From Gimesia aquarii (GTDB lineage Bacteria; Planctomycetota; Planctomycetia; Planctomycetales; Planctomycetaceae), in assembly GCF_007748195.1 (NCBI RefSeq), contig NZ_CP037920.1:2233501-2297500 (forward strand): DNA of 64,000 bases, read 5' to 3'. Shown piece after piece: positions 45,145 to 53,334 of the stretch (its first letter is position 1; each line of letters opens with the position of its first letter). The notes beneath the pieces are model-generated. The model searched no databases. It was not told the origin of the DNA and worked only from the letters and a program-made list of their open reading frames with translations. The translations under genes were made by a program, and so were the position numbers.

Positions 45145-47235
45145 ATGACATCTTCATCAAAAAATGAACCAGTGACCGATGTTAGTAACACAACACCGCA
45201 TCCCGATGCGAAATCATTTCGGTGGTGGGTGATCAAACTCTTTCCCGTCGGTCTATTTTTGTGTGCTGGTCTAATCCTGATTATCTTACTCGGGTTAGCA
45301 CAACGTGTGGGATGGATTCAGGCAGGAGGGACATCGGTAGCAGCCACTTCACAAGATGGTAAAAAACAGATCTTTACCTGCCCCATGCATCCTCAGATTC
45401 GGCAACCTAAACCTGGCCGGTGTCCCATTTGTGGAATGGAGCTGGTTCCCACATCGAAATCAGGTGGAAATATCGACCAGATGGCAATCACGATTGAGCC
45501 ATTTCAACGACGTTTAGCCAATATTCAGACAGCGGAAGTGAAATCTGAACCCGTCAGTACCACGATCGAAACAATCGGCATGATTCAAATTGACGAAAGC
45601 CGGCAGGCTACAATTGCCGCCTACATTGACGGACGGATCGAGCGGTTATTCGCGGATTATACTGGTGTCGAAGTGGAAAAAGGAGATCATCTGGCTGTTG
45701 TGTATAGCCCCGAACTTTTTTCGGCTCAGATTGAATTACTGGAAGCGCGAAATGCATTAAAGAACATGACCTCGGCTGCTTTAGCTTCTGTGCGACAGGT
45801 GCAGGAAAAACTGGTGACCAATTCTCGCCAAAAACTGGTCGAACTGGGGATGACAGAAACGCAGATCAATCAACTGCTGTCAACGGGAAAAGCACAATCA
45901 AGGCTCACGATTTATGCGCCTATAGGTGGTACTGTTACCGAAAAACTGGCTGAAGAAGGCAAATATATCACAGCCGGAGAGCCCATCTATCGCATTGCCA
46001 ACCTGTCAACAGTCTGGTTGATGATGGAACTCTATCCCGAGGATGCATCCCAAATTCGCTTTGGCCAAATCGTGGAAGCGGAATTGCAATCGTTGCCTGG
46101 AAAGAAGTTGAAGGGCAGAGTTGTATTTATCGACCCCACAGTGAATCCATCCCGACGTACGGTTGGAGTGCGTGTGGAATTTCGGAACGACGATGGTCAA
46201 TTGCGGCCAGGAGATTATGCCAAAGCAGAAATCACGGTGCCTATCGGCCCCCAGGGAAAAGTGTATGATGCCGAATTAGCAGGGAAATGGATTAGCCCGA
46301 TGCATCCGCAGGTCATTCGAGACAAACCGGGGGACTGCCCGATTTGCGGTATGAAACTTGTCCCCACTTCGCGCTATGGATATACCGATAAACCCGTTTC
46401 ACAACCGGAGGCTTTGACGGTTCCCCGTTCCGCTGTCTTGTTAGCGGGCGACCACAGTGTTGTCTATGTGGAAACGAAACCGGGACGCTTCGAATTACGA
46501 AATGTAACGCTGGGACCCCTGTTAGGAAATCGGGCTGTGATTCTTTCGGGAGTCAAAAAAGGGGAGAAAGTCGCGACATCCGGAAACTTCCTGATCGATT
46601 CGCAGATGCAGTTATCCGGTAAACCCAGTTTGATTGATCCCACGCGGTATGTTCCTGAAGAAAAAGCAAAAAAGAAAAGCGGACCACTCAAATTTGACTC
46701 GATCAACATTCAAATCATTCCGGGGCAGGTTGGCGAACAACTCGAAAAAATGTATCGCGTCTATTTTGCTATCCAAAAGTCACTTGCTGGAGATAAAAAA
46801 ATCACTGAAGAACAAGCTAGTGCGCTCATTGGTTTGTCTAAGCAGTTAGCCAATGATTCCAGATTCAGCAGCCCGGTCCGGGTTGAATTAAAGCAGATTC
46901 AGACAAAATCAGAACATCTGCATCATCTCTCAATAGAAGAGGCGCGGAAGAACTTCAAGTCGATCAGTCATGCGATTGTAAAACTGGCAACCCAAATACG
47001 CGGCAGTAATACAAAACAATCTTTCAACCATTTCTTTTGTCCCATGGTTCCTGAGGGCGGAGGAGACTGGCTTCAGTTAGATGAAAAATTGATCAATCCT
47101 TATTTCGGCAGTCAGATGCTTCACTGTGGAGAGCTGGTACGTGCTTTCAAACCTGACACTTCAAAAGCAGGCCAGACAAAAAAAAGTGATCCAGAGCCGA
47201 ATCAAAAATCACCTTCAAGGCCCCAAGGAGAATAA
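45145..47235 (+). CDS. cusB: CusB-type periplasmic adaptor with two heavy-metal-binding domains and DUF3347
   Basis: Membrane-fusion adaptor of the tripartite efflux pump, about 696 residues. ATG 45145 has GGAGGGG upstream; the in-frame codon at 45100 lacks this. Order: N-terminal membrane span (about 28-55); a YHS-like metal domain FTCPMHPQ...CPICGMEL (about 77-101); the adaptor hairpin and beta-barrel (EVEKGDHLAVVYSPELFSAQIEL, LAEEGKYITAGEPIYRIANL); a second metal domain ISPMHPQ...CPICGMKL inserted in the barrel region; a C-terminal DUF3347-like helical domain with FFCPMVPEGGGDWLQ. E. coli CusB is only about 407 residues, so this one carries three extra metal-related modules. Confidence 0.92.
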   Translation: MTSSSKNEPVTDVSNTTPHPDAKSFRWWVIKLFPVGLFLCAGLILIILLGLAQRVGWIQAGGTSVAATSQDGKKQIFTCPMHPQIRQPKPGRCPICGMELVPTSKSGGNIDQMAITIEPFQRRLANIQTAEVKSEPVSTTIETIGMIQIDESRQATIAAYIDGRIERLFADYTGVEVEKGDHLAVVYSPELFSAQIELLEARNALKNMTSAALASVRQVQEKLVTNSRQKLVELGMTETQINQLLSTGKAQSRLTIYAPIGGTVTEKLAEEGKYITAGEPIYRIANLSTVWLMMELYPEDASQIRFGQIVEAELQSLPGKKLKGRVVFIDPTVNPSRRTVGVRVEFRNDDGQLRPGDYAKAEITVPIGPQGKVYDAELAGKWISPMHPQVIRDKPGDCPICGMKLVPTSRYGYTDKPVSQPEALTVPRSAVLLAGDHSVVYVETKPGRFELRNVTLGPLLGNRAVILSGVKKGEKVATSGNFLIDSQMQLSGKPSLIDPTRYVPEEKAKKKSGPLKFDSINIQIIPGQVGEQLEKMYRVYFAIQKSLAGDKKITEEQASALIGLSKQLANDSRFSSPVRVELKQIQTKSEHLHHLSIEEARKNFKSISHAIVKLATQIRGSNTKQSFNHFFCPMVPEGGGDWLQLDEKLINPYFGSQMLHCGELVRAFKPDTSKAGQTKKSDPEPNQKSPSRPQGE

Positions 47236-47237
47236 CC

Positions 47238-50200
47238 ATGCTGCGTGCCTTGGTTGCATTTAGTATCCGCGAACCACTGATCATGTTTTGTGTGACCGCT
47301 GTGCTCATCGGTTTCGGATGGTATAGCATACGCGAGGTCCCCATCGATGCCATTCCCAACATTGGTGAAAACCAGGTCATTATCTTCACAGCCTGGCCGG
47401 GCCGGTCGCCTAAAGATGTGGAAGATCAGGTGACTTATCCACTCTCGGTTTCAATGTTGGCGGTTCCCGATGCGGAGTCAGTCCGTGGAAAAAGCTTATT
47501 CGGTTACAGTTTTGTTCAGATCACGTTCAAGGATAGTACCGATTTCTATTGGGCACGATCTCGTGTTGCCGAACAGTTGGGAACAGCAGCAGCCATGCTT
47601 CCCGATGGAGTCGTTCCCACATTGGGACCGGATGCCACCGGATTGGGACAGGTGCTCTATTACGTATTAGAGCCGCCAAAGAATATGAATCTGGCAGAAT
47701 TACGCAGCCTGCAGGACTTCGTAGTGAAATATGAACTCCAGGCCGTACCCGGTGTCAGCGAAGTTGCCAGTGTGGGTGGTTACGTACGGCAATATCAGGT
47801 TGAAATTGATCCGGACAAGCTTCGTTTCTATGACATTCCTCTCGATCAGGTCATCAAAGCCGTGCGTCAGTCCAACATTGACGTGGGAGCCAAGACAGTG
47901 GAATCGGGGGGGATGGAATTCATTATTCGAGGTCGGGGGTTCATCGGGGCGGGGCAAGATACTTCAGAAGCGATTAAAGAGATTGAGCAAACGGTCATCC
48001 GTTCCAAACAAGGTGTCCCCATCCGAATTCGAGATCTTGGCTATGTTCAACTGGGGCCTGAGTTTCGCCGGGGCGCGATCGATCTCAATGGAACGGAAGC
48101 CGTAGGTGGCGTGGTTGTCATGCGATTTGGTGAGAATCCTCGAACGGTCATTGATCGAGTCAAAGCAAAAATCACACAAATTGAACCGAGCTTGAAAGGG
48201 GTAAAATTTAAGTTGATTTATGATCGTACTGGTTTGATTAACGAGACGATTGCGACTTTGACCACCGCACTCACTGAAGAAGTTATCATCACAGCGATTG
48301 TGATTCTGTTGTTTCTGCTGCATCTACGAGCCAGTATCGTGGTGGCAATCACACTTCCCATCGCAGTTTTGATGGCATTTATTGCCATGAATGTGTTTGG
48401 TGTTGATGCCAACATCATGTCACTGGCAGGAATCGCGATCGCCATCGGGACCATGGTTGATATGGGAATTGTAGTTTCCGAATCTATTTATGATCATCTT
48501 GCAGAATGGGAGGTAAAAGAGAGACCGGGAGGGAGTGAAAAGCGACTGGCGGTTATTTATGAAGCTACCGTCGAAGTGGCACCTGCTGTCGTCACTGCTG
48601 TGATGACAACTATTGTCAGTTTTTTGCCTGTGTTTATGCTAACGGGAAGAGACTACAAACTGTTCGCTCCTTTGGCCTGGACGAAGACCTTTTCTATCGC
48701 TGCCGCGTTAATCGTGGCGATCACGCTCGTACCACTGCTGAGTCGCATGTTTCTCTCCTCCAATCAGATCGCTCGGCGATACAAATTCATCTTTGCAATT
48801 GGATTCAGTCTGGTTTGTGGTTATTTGGCTTGGATCGCAGGCACAGCTTTTAGCGATCAATTAATGATTAACCTTCCGTTATTAATCATTTTATGCATGG
48901 GTATTGGTGGGTTTGCCTGTTATTGGATGTTGAGTGAACGCCTTCGTCCTATTGACCAAAATCCGATTGGGAAAACGATTCACTATTTGTATGAGCCGAC
49001 ACTCCGCTTTTTTCTGGCCCACAAAATGTTTTTCTTTTCACTTCCCACGATGATGGTCTTACTTGGTTTGGGGTCATGGATTGGATTACCGACAGTTATG
49101 AAACCGTTTGAGAAGTTTTCAAACGCGTTAGGCTTGGATCTCAATGAACTCCCCGGGTATGTGGAAGCCAAACATGTGTTTCCTGGTCTGAAATCGAATG
49201 ACTGGATTGCCCTTGATGAAGGGAGTTGGTTTTATATGCCCACGCTCTATCCTGCCGCCAGTCTTTCTCAAGCGATGGAAGTCCTGCAAACTCAGGATGC
49301 GATGATCAGTGAAATTCCCGAAGTCGAAAATGTTTTGGGAAAAATTGGACGGATCGAATCAGCGCTTGACCCTGCCCCCGCAGCCATGATTGAAACCTAC
49401 GTTATGCTCAAACCAACCGATCAATGGCGCGAGGGAGTGACGTCCAAAGATATTTGGGACCAGATCAATGCAGTGGCGACTCTCCCGGGAGTGACTCCCG
49501 CATCGCCACTGCAACCTATTGAAGGGCGTGTTGTAATGTTACAAAGCGGCATCAAGGCGCCTATGGCGATTCGTATTTTTGGCGACAGTCTCGATGGTCT
49601 GGCCAAGTCTTCGATTGCCATAGCCGATCTGCTAAAGCAGATACCGCAGGTGAATGCAGCCACAGTGAATCCTGATATTGTGTTAGGGAAACCGTATGTG
49701 GAATTCGATGTGGATAGAGAAACCGCAGCTCGCTATGGCATGTCAACTTCAATGATCAACGAGATTATAGAAACCGCGTTGGGTGGTGCAAACGTTACAA
49801 CGACTGTGGAAGGACGAGAACGCTATCCCATCCGGGTGCGTTACGAACGGAATCTTCGCGAGCAGATCGATGAGCTGAACCGATTACCCGTGGTGACACA
49901 ATCAGGCGAGATCATTCCTCTCTCGATGTTAGCGAAAATGAAAACCACTTGGGGACCGGGTGTCATCAGTAGTGAAGACGCCCGGCTGGTAGCCCATGTC
50001 TCATTTTCTGGGTCAGGGATGGAAGGAGCACTGGAAACAGTAAAGGCCGTCGAGTCGAGCCTGCGTACCGCCCAGCAAGATGGCTCGCTGAACTTGCCAA
50101 CCGGTTATGCTTTGAAGGCGGTAGGATCTTTTCAGAATCAGATCGAAGCGAACAATCGCTTGTTGTGGGTTGTGCCCCTGGTCATCATTACAAATCTTTT

Positions 50201-50711
50201 CATCATTTATCTTCAGTTCCGAAATTTTCCCATTACTCTGGCTGTGTTTTCTGGAATTCCTGTTGCCTTTGCAGGGGGGATGATCTTTCTGGGGTTCAAC
50301 GAAATTCAGATTAATACCGCCGTCTGGGTGGGCTTTATCGCCTTGTTTGGAATTGCAGTGGATGATGGCGTGGTGATGGCAACCTATCTCGATCAAATAT
50401 TTACCCGCAAAAAGTTATCGACTACCAAGGATATTCGTGATGCGGCTGTGGAAGCAGGGTTGAAACGGATTCGTCCCTGTTTGATGACAACATTCACCAC
50501 CATCATTGCACTGCTTCCCGTGATCTTTTCCACGGGACGCGGATCGGATGTCGCGAAAGCGATGGCATGGCCCGTGATCGGTGGTATGACTGTCGCCCTA
50601 CTGACGTTATTCATTGTTCCCGTAGTATTTGTATCATTCAAGGAGCTGAAAATGAACCTCGGTATGGATGATCCCCATTGGGCAGGGACCGAAGAAGAGA
50701 ATGAAGCTTAG
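47238..50711 (+). CDS. cusA: CusA-type heavy-metal RND efflux pump
   Basis: Inner-membrane proton-driven pump of 1157 residues, of the HME subfamily (Cu/Ag, possibly Co/Zn/Cd). Landmarks are REVPIDAIPNIGENQVIIFTAWPGRSP, the periplasmic DPGLGQ-like PDATGLGQVLYYVLE, and the TM4 proton-relay region GIAIAIGTMVDMGIVVSESIYDHL. There is also a metal-pump phrase EGSWFYMPTLYPAAS followed by LSQAMEVLQTQD. The C-terminal half has IALFGIAVDDGVVMATYLDQIF and RIRPCLMTTFTTIIALLPVIF. About 110 residues longer than E. coli CusA; extra membrane-like segments lie around 515-560. AAGGAG precedes the ATG, 2 bp after cusB, so coupling is tight. Confidence 0.95.
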   Translation: MLRALVAFSIREPLIMFCVTAVLIGFGWYSIREVPIDAIPNIGENQVIIFTAWPGRSPKDVEDQVTYPLSVSMLAVPDAESVRGKSLFGYSFVQITFKDSTDFYWARSRVAEQLGTAAAMLPDGVVPTLGPDATGLGQVLYYVLEPPKNMNLAELRSLQDFVVKYELQAVPGVSEVASVGGYVRQYQVEIDPDKLRFYDIPLDQVIKAVRQSNIDVGAKTVESGGMEFIIRGRGFIGAGQDTSEAIKEIEQTVIRSKQGVPIRIRDLGYVQLGPEFRRGAIDLNGTEAVGGVVVMRFGENPRTVIDRVKAKITQIEPSLKGVKFKLIYDRTGLINETIATLTTALTEEVIITAIVILLFLLHLRASIVVAITLPIAVLMAFIAMNVFGVDANIMSLAGIAIAIGTMVDMGIVVSESIYDHLAEWEVKERPGGSEKRLAVIYEATVEVAPAVVTAVMTTIVSFLPVFMLTGRDYKLFAPLAWTKTFSIAAALIVAITLVPLLSRMFLSSNQIARRYKFIFAIGFSLVCGYLAWIAGTAFSDQLMINLPLLIILCMGIGGFACYWMLSERLRPIDQNPIGKTIHYLYEPTLRFFLAHKMFFFSLPTMMVLLGLGSWIGLPTVMKPFEKFSNALGLDLNELPGYVEAKHVFPGLKSNDWIALDEGSWFYMPTLYPAASLSQAMEVLQTQDAMISEIPEVENVLGKIGRIESALDPAPAAMIETYVMLKPTDQWREGVTSKDIWDQINAVATLPGVTPASPLQPIEGRVVMLQSGIKAPMAIRIFGDSLDGLAKSSIAIADLLKQIPQVNAATVNPDIVLGKPYVEFDVDRETAARYGMSTSMINEIIETALGGANVTTTVEGRERYPIRVRYERNLREQIDELNRLPVVTQSGEIIPLSMLAKMKTTWGPGVISSEDARLVAHVSFSGSGMEGALETVKAVESSLRTAQQDGSLNLPTGYALKAVGSFQNQIEANNRLLWVVPLVIITNLFIIYLQFRNFPITLAVFSGIPVAFAGGMIFLGFNEIQINTAVWVGFIALFGIAVDDGVVMATYLDQIFTRKKLSTTKDIRDAAVEAGLKRIRPCLMTTFTTIIALLPVIFSTGRGSDVAKAMAWPVIGGMTVALLTLFIVPVVFVSFKELKMNLGMDDPHWAGTEEENEA

Positions 50712-50766
50712 TTTGAGAAAACAGCACAGAGAGCTTCTAGATTGAGTTCAGTAGACAGTGCGTCTG

Positions 50767-50831
50767 GCTCAGTTGGTTAGAGTGCCACGTTGACATCGTG
50801 GAGGTCACTGGTTCGAATCCAGTATCGTCCA
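50767..50831 (+). pseudogene. Truncated tRNA-Val copy (attR-like)
   Basis: 65 bp identical to the 3' part of tRNA-Val from the D-arm (GCTCAGTTGG) to TCGTCCA. The seven bases where the 5' acceptor strand should be (GTGCGTC) give only three Watson-Crick pairs and one wobble with ATCGTCC, so no functional acceptor stem forms. It is best read as the right attachment site of the island. Confidence 0.85.
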
Positions 50832-50850
50832 TTTTTCAAGTTAATTCGAT

Positions 50851-50890
50851 AAACCGCAAGTCGCTATTATACAGTGGTTTGCGGTTTTTT
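50851..50890 (+). terminator. Terminator at the right island boundary
   Basis: Stem AAACCGCAA (50851-50859) / TTGCGGTTT (50879-50887), then T-run 50885-50890. Its distance from the truncated tRNA (19 nt) suggests it was the original tRNA-Val terminator. It overlaps the 3' end of the convergent map gene. Confidence 0.8.
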
Positions 50891-51635
50891 ATATCATGGT
50901 CAACAAGATTGGCCTGCCTTTCGTAATGACCAGCGTGTGCTCAAACTGGGCCGAGAGACTGTTTTTTCCACCTGCCAGTGTCCATCCGTCGTCGGTCTCT
51001 GTGACAAACCTGTTTGTCGTTGATAAGAATGGTTCAATGGTGATAACCAGTCCTGCATGTAACCTTCGTTTCTCTCCTGGTTCATAGTAACCTGGAATTG
51101 TGTCAGGTGGTTCGTGCAATCCAAGTCCGATACCGTGGCTGCATAAATTTTTGATAATTTGAAAGCCGCTCTGTTTTGCAACCTTCTCAATCGACCTTCC
51201 GATGCTATTGAGCGGTCGACCTGCTCTCGCGACGTGGCAGGCTTCGTTCAGGGCAAGTTTCGTTGAGTTGATCAGTTTGTTTTTGATCGCGTTGTCCGGA
51301 GGAACAACCAGGGTTCCACCGGTATCTGCGAAGTATCCATTCTTTTCAGCAGACACATCAATATTCACAACATCGCCGGGCTGGATCACTCTGTTTCCGG
51401 GAATTCCATGCGCGACCTCTTCATTGATACTGATGCAGGTATAGCCGGGAAAATTGTATGTCACTTTCGGAGCGGAATGGGCATCATAGCGTTCAAACAT
51501 CTCTTTGCCGATGAGATCCAGCTCTCCCGTGGTCATGCCAGGTTCTGTGCGACTCATCATTTCTTTCAGCGTCGTTGCTACGATTCTGCCAATATGTCTT
51601 AATTCTCTGAGCTCCTGCTCCGTTTCGATCGTCAT
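50889..51635 (-). CDS. map: Methionine aminopeptidase, type I
   Basis: Removes the initiator methionine. The 248-residue protein has all five metal ligands: D93 in NIDVSAEKNGYFAD, D104, H167 in CSHGIGLGLHEPP, E201 in ITIEPF and E232 in FEHTLVIT, plus the substrate His76 in AHGIPG. AAGGAG lies before the ATG. No SEC-C zinc tail is present. It stands just outside the right end of the island. Confidence 0.95.
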   Translation of the reverse strand: MTIETEQELRELRHIGRIVATTLKEMMSRTEPGMTTGELDLIGKEMFERYDAHSAPKVTYNFPGYTCISINEEVAHGIPGNRVIQPGDVVNIDVSAEKNGYFADTGGTLVVPPDNAIKNKLINSTKLALNEACHVARAGRPLNSIGRSIEKVAKQSGFQIIKNLCSHGIGLGLHEPPDTIPGYYEPGEKRRLHAGLVITIEPFLSTTNRFVTETDDGWTLAGGKNSLSAQFEHTLVITKGRPILLTMI

Positions 51636-51841
51636 TTAAAACTCCTTTCAACAGATTTGTGATGCAACTGCGAACTGTCATTTTTATATAAAGCCGCAGA
51701 TGCTTTATTCGAGTCATCAATGTTTTGTTTGGCCGCAGTTGGATAACACTTCCAGTCATTGGAATGTAATGATAATTCAAATATGGATTACTTCTATGGG
51801 GCTGGCGTAGAGAGGAATTGGAAATAGTGCTAGTAGACCTT

Positions 51842-52078
51842 TTACTCCGCATAAGACCGCAGTAGTCCACATTCAGAGCATCTGTAAGAGATCACTTTGC
51901 GAGTTTCGGTCGCTTCAATTTTGAGATAACTATTCTTAAGTTTCATCCCAAAGAATGTCTGTTTTTCTGGATCGCCCGGATGCCACAGCGGCTGGACTGC
52001 GCCATAGTGAGTGTGCTCAGGAATGAATCCTTTTTCCATTGGTTTTTCACAATCAGGGCATTGTGGAGTTTCAATCAT
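51842..52078 (-). CDS. Small zinc-ribbon protein (PF20097/DUF6487-like)
   Basis: 78 residues with CPDCEKPMEKGFI at the N terminus and YRCSECGLLRSYAE at the end, together a C4 zinc ribbon. The middle (AVQPLWHPGDPEK ... KLKNSYLKIEATETRKV) matches the layout of the PF20097 family. Function unknown. It stands alone. Confidence 0.75.
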   Translation of the reverse strand: MIETPQCPDCEKPMEKGFIPEHTHYGAVQPLWHPGDPEKQTFFGMKLKNSYLKIEATETRKVISYRCSECGLLRSYAE

Positions 52079-52263
52079 TCAAATACACCTTCTCTCCATG
52101 CAATTCAGAACTCAATGTCTCTGATTTCCTTTCTATCCCCATGATTCTACCATCCAGTTTTCAGATTTGCCACTTTAGACTTGATTTGTACACTTTTAAG
52201 TTTGTACGTTGGATTTGATTAATTCACCGCAAAAGGCAGGCATGTTTTTAGGGGAGAATTGTG

Positions 52264-52662
52264 ATGATCAATGACTCAACTTGCAGAAATCGCACTGTCT
52301 TTATCACGCTTTTCGCAATCTGTTTTGCAGCTTCCTGTTCGCCTTCCGTTGAACAGGAATTGAAGCCGATGCCTACAGTCTCCACGAAATCAGAAAAGGA
52401 AGAAGCCGAGCTGACACGCGAACAACTTGATGCACTTGAAAGGGAAGTTGATCAAACCGTTGCTGAAATTGTCGAAGTGAATCCTGAACGTGATGAAAAA
52501 CGAATTAAGGAATGCAAAAAACGGTTACGGGACAAAGTAACGCTGGCCAAGAAATTATTCAACAGCAAGGGAAGCAAACACTACCGTGATACAAAATGGC
52601 TTAACGACACACTGACGTCAGCACGAAACGAATACGATGCGTGTATTGCTGCTGCGGGCTGA
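52264..52662 (+). CDS. Charged helical lipoprotein
   Basis: About 132 residues. The signal peptide ends in lipobox FAASC, then an acidic linker, then a highly charged helix (REQLDALEREVDQTVAEIVEV and following). GGGGAG is spaced 7 nt from ATG 52264; a GTG at 52261 is too close. No family recognised. Confidence 0.55.
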   Translation: MINDSTCRNRTVFITLFAICFAASCSPSVEQELKPMPTVSTKSEKEEAELTREQLDALEREVDQTVAEIVEVNPERDEKRIKECKKRLRDKVTLAKKLFNSKGSKHYRDTKWLNDTLTSARNEYDACIAAAG

Positions 52663-52771
52663 TATGATGTACTTTAGAGTTAATTTATTCTATTTTATAA
52701 ATAATCTGGAAGGTTGAATCAAACAGGCTGAAACACCATGAAGACCGTTTACCGCACACCACTTTTCTTGT

Positions 52772-53263
52772 TTGCTCTCTTTCATGGTCTATTGTAAATT
52801 TACCGAACCAAAAAATGTTTTTGCAAGCAGTAATGAGCAGATTGTAGTTAATGGGAACTTCTACCAGACCGATCGATTTTCGATTGAAATTACTGATTTC
52901 AAAACTGATAAAGTTAAGAATTCTTCAGTAGAAACTACATTTCAAGTTTTCTTAAAAATTCATAATTTGCAGGAGCAGAAAAGATTATGGTATCACTCTT
53001 TTGCTCCTGGCTGGTCTGATGTCGGTTCGACCGATTTCTTTTCCTATATCAGAGATGAGCATGGCAACACTTCCACTATTATTCCGATTCGCTTTGGTTT
53101 CGATGGCAGGACACTCAACAGAGAAATGCTTCCCTTAGAACCGACTACTGATGTATTACTCTTCGGCGATTGGACTCCAAAATCGAAGAATCTCAAAATG
53201 ACCCTCGCTGGCAATCAGATGACGGACTACAAAGATCTGATTTTTAATCTTGAATTGCCATAA
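52772..53263 (+). CDS. Hypothetical beta-rich protein, possibly frameshifted at its 5' end
   Basis: The open frame codes about 163 residues of beta-rich sequence (RFSIEITDFKTDKVKN, TFQVFLKIHNLQEQK, TDVLLFGDW) with no family I recognise. The frame itself opens only at TTG 52772 or ATG 52784. In another frame, ATG 52738 starts a very signal-peptide-like stretch (MKTVYRTPLFLFALFHGLL-stop). A one-base frameshift near 52775-52795 would join this to the mature frame. Either the gene is broken, or there is a sequence error, or the protein is cytosolic and starts at 52784. Confidence 0.45.
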   Translation: MLSFMVYCKFTEPKNVFASSNEQIVVNGNFYQTDRFSIEITDFKTDKVKNSSVETTFQVFLKIHNLQEQKRLWYHSFAPGWSDVGSTDFFSYIRDEHGNTSTIIPIRFGFDGRTLNREMLPLEPTTDVLLFGDWTPKSKNLKMTLAGNQMTDYKDLIFNLELP

Positions 53264-53290
53264 GTATTTCCCACCCCCATAAAAACCCGT

Positions 53291-53302
53291 TACTGTACAG
53301 TA
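53291..53302. promoter_or_regulatory. Perfect palindrome upstream of the Y-family polymerase gene
   Basis: TACTGTACAGTA is a perfect 12-bp palindrome, 32 bp before the polymerase ATG. Its half-site TACTG...CAGTA is that of the E. coli LexA box but without the usual 8-bp spacer, so LexA binding is only a suggestion. Confidence 0.35.
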
Positions 53303-53334
53303 GATCTCTGTAAAAATTATGCTACTATGCCCGC

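Larger units (their letters stand above)
42374..50831 (+). mobile_element. Putative tRNA-Val-integrated genomic island carrying CusCBA-type efflux
   Basis: An 8.4-kb block bounded by identical 65-bp direct repeats (42374-42438 and 50767-50831) that correspond to the tRNA-Val 3' part. The left repeat is inside an intact tRNA gene; the right repeat lacks a matching 5' acceptor strand. This is the usual outcome of integrase-mediated insertion at a tRNA 3' end. The block holds an outer-membrane factor, a Cys-rich protein, a periplasmic adaptor and an RND pump, all on the plus strand. No integrase or excisionase gene is present, so it is either decayed, was mobilised in trans, or arose by recombination between tRNA genes. 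Confidence 0.75.

Noticed and set aside
42439..50766. Integrase gene inside the island
   Set aside because: Each sizeable plus-strand frame in the block is accounted for by efflux genes, and the minus-strand frames are their shadows; no tyrosine or serine recombinase motif was found.
50760..50831. Second complete tRNA-Val gene
   Set aside because: The 5' acceptor strand does not pair with the 3' strand (three Watson-Crick pairs of seven), so it is a truncated copy.
51493..51870. 125-codon minus-strand frame over the map start
   Set aside because: Overlaps map out of frame and lacks motifs; probably chance.
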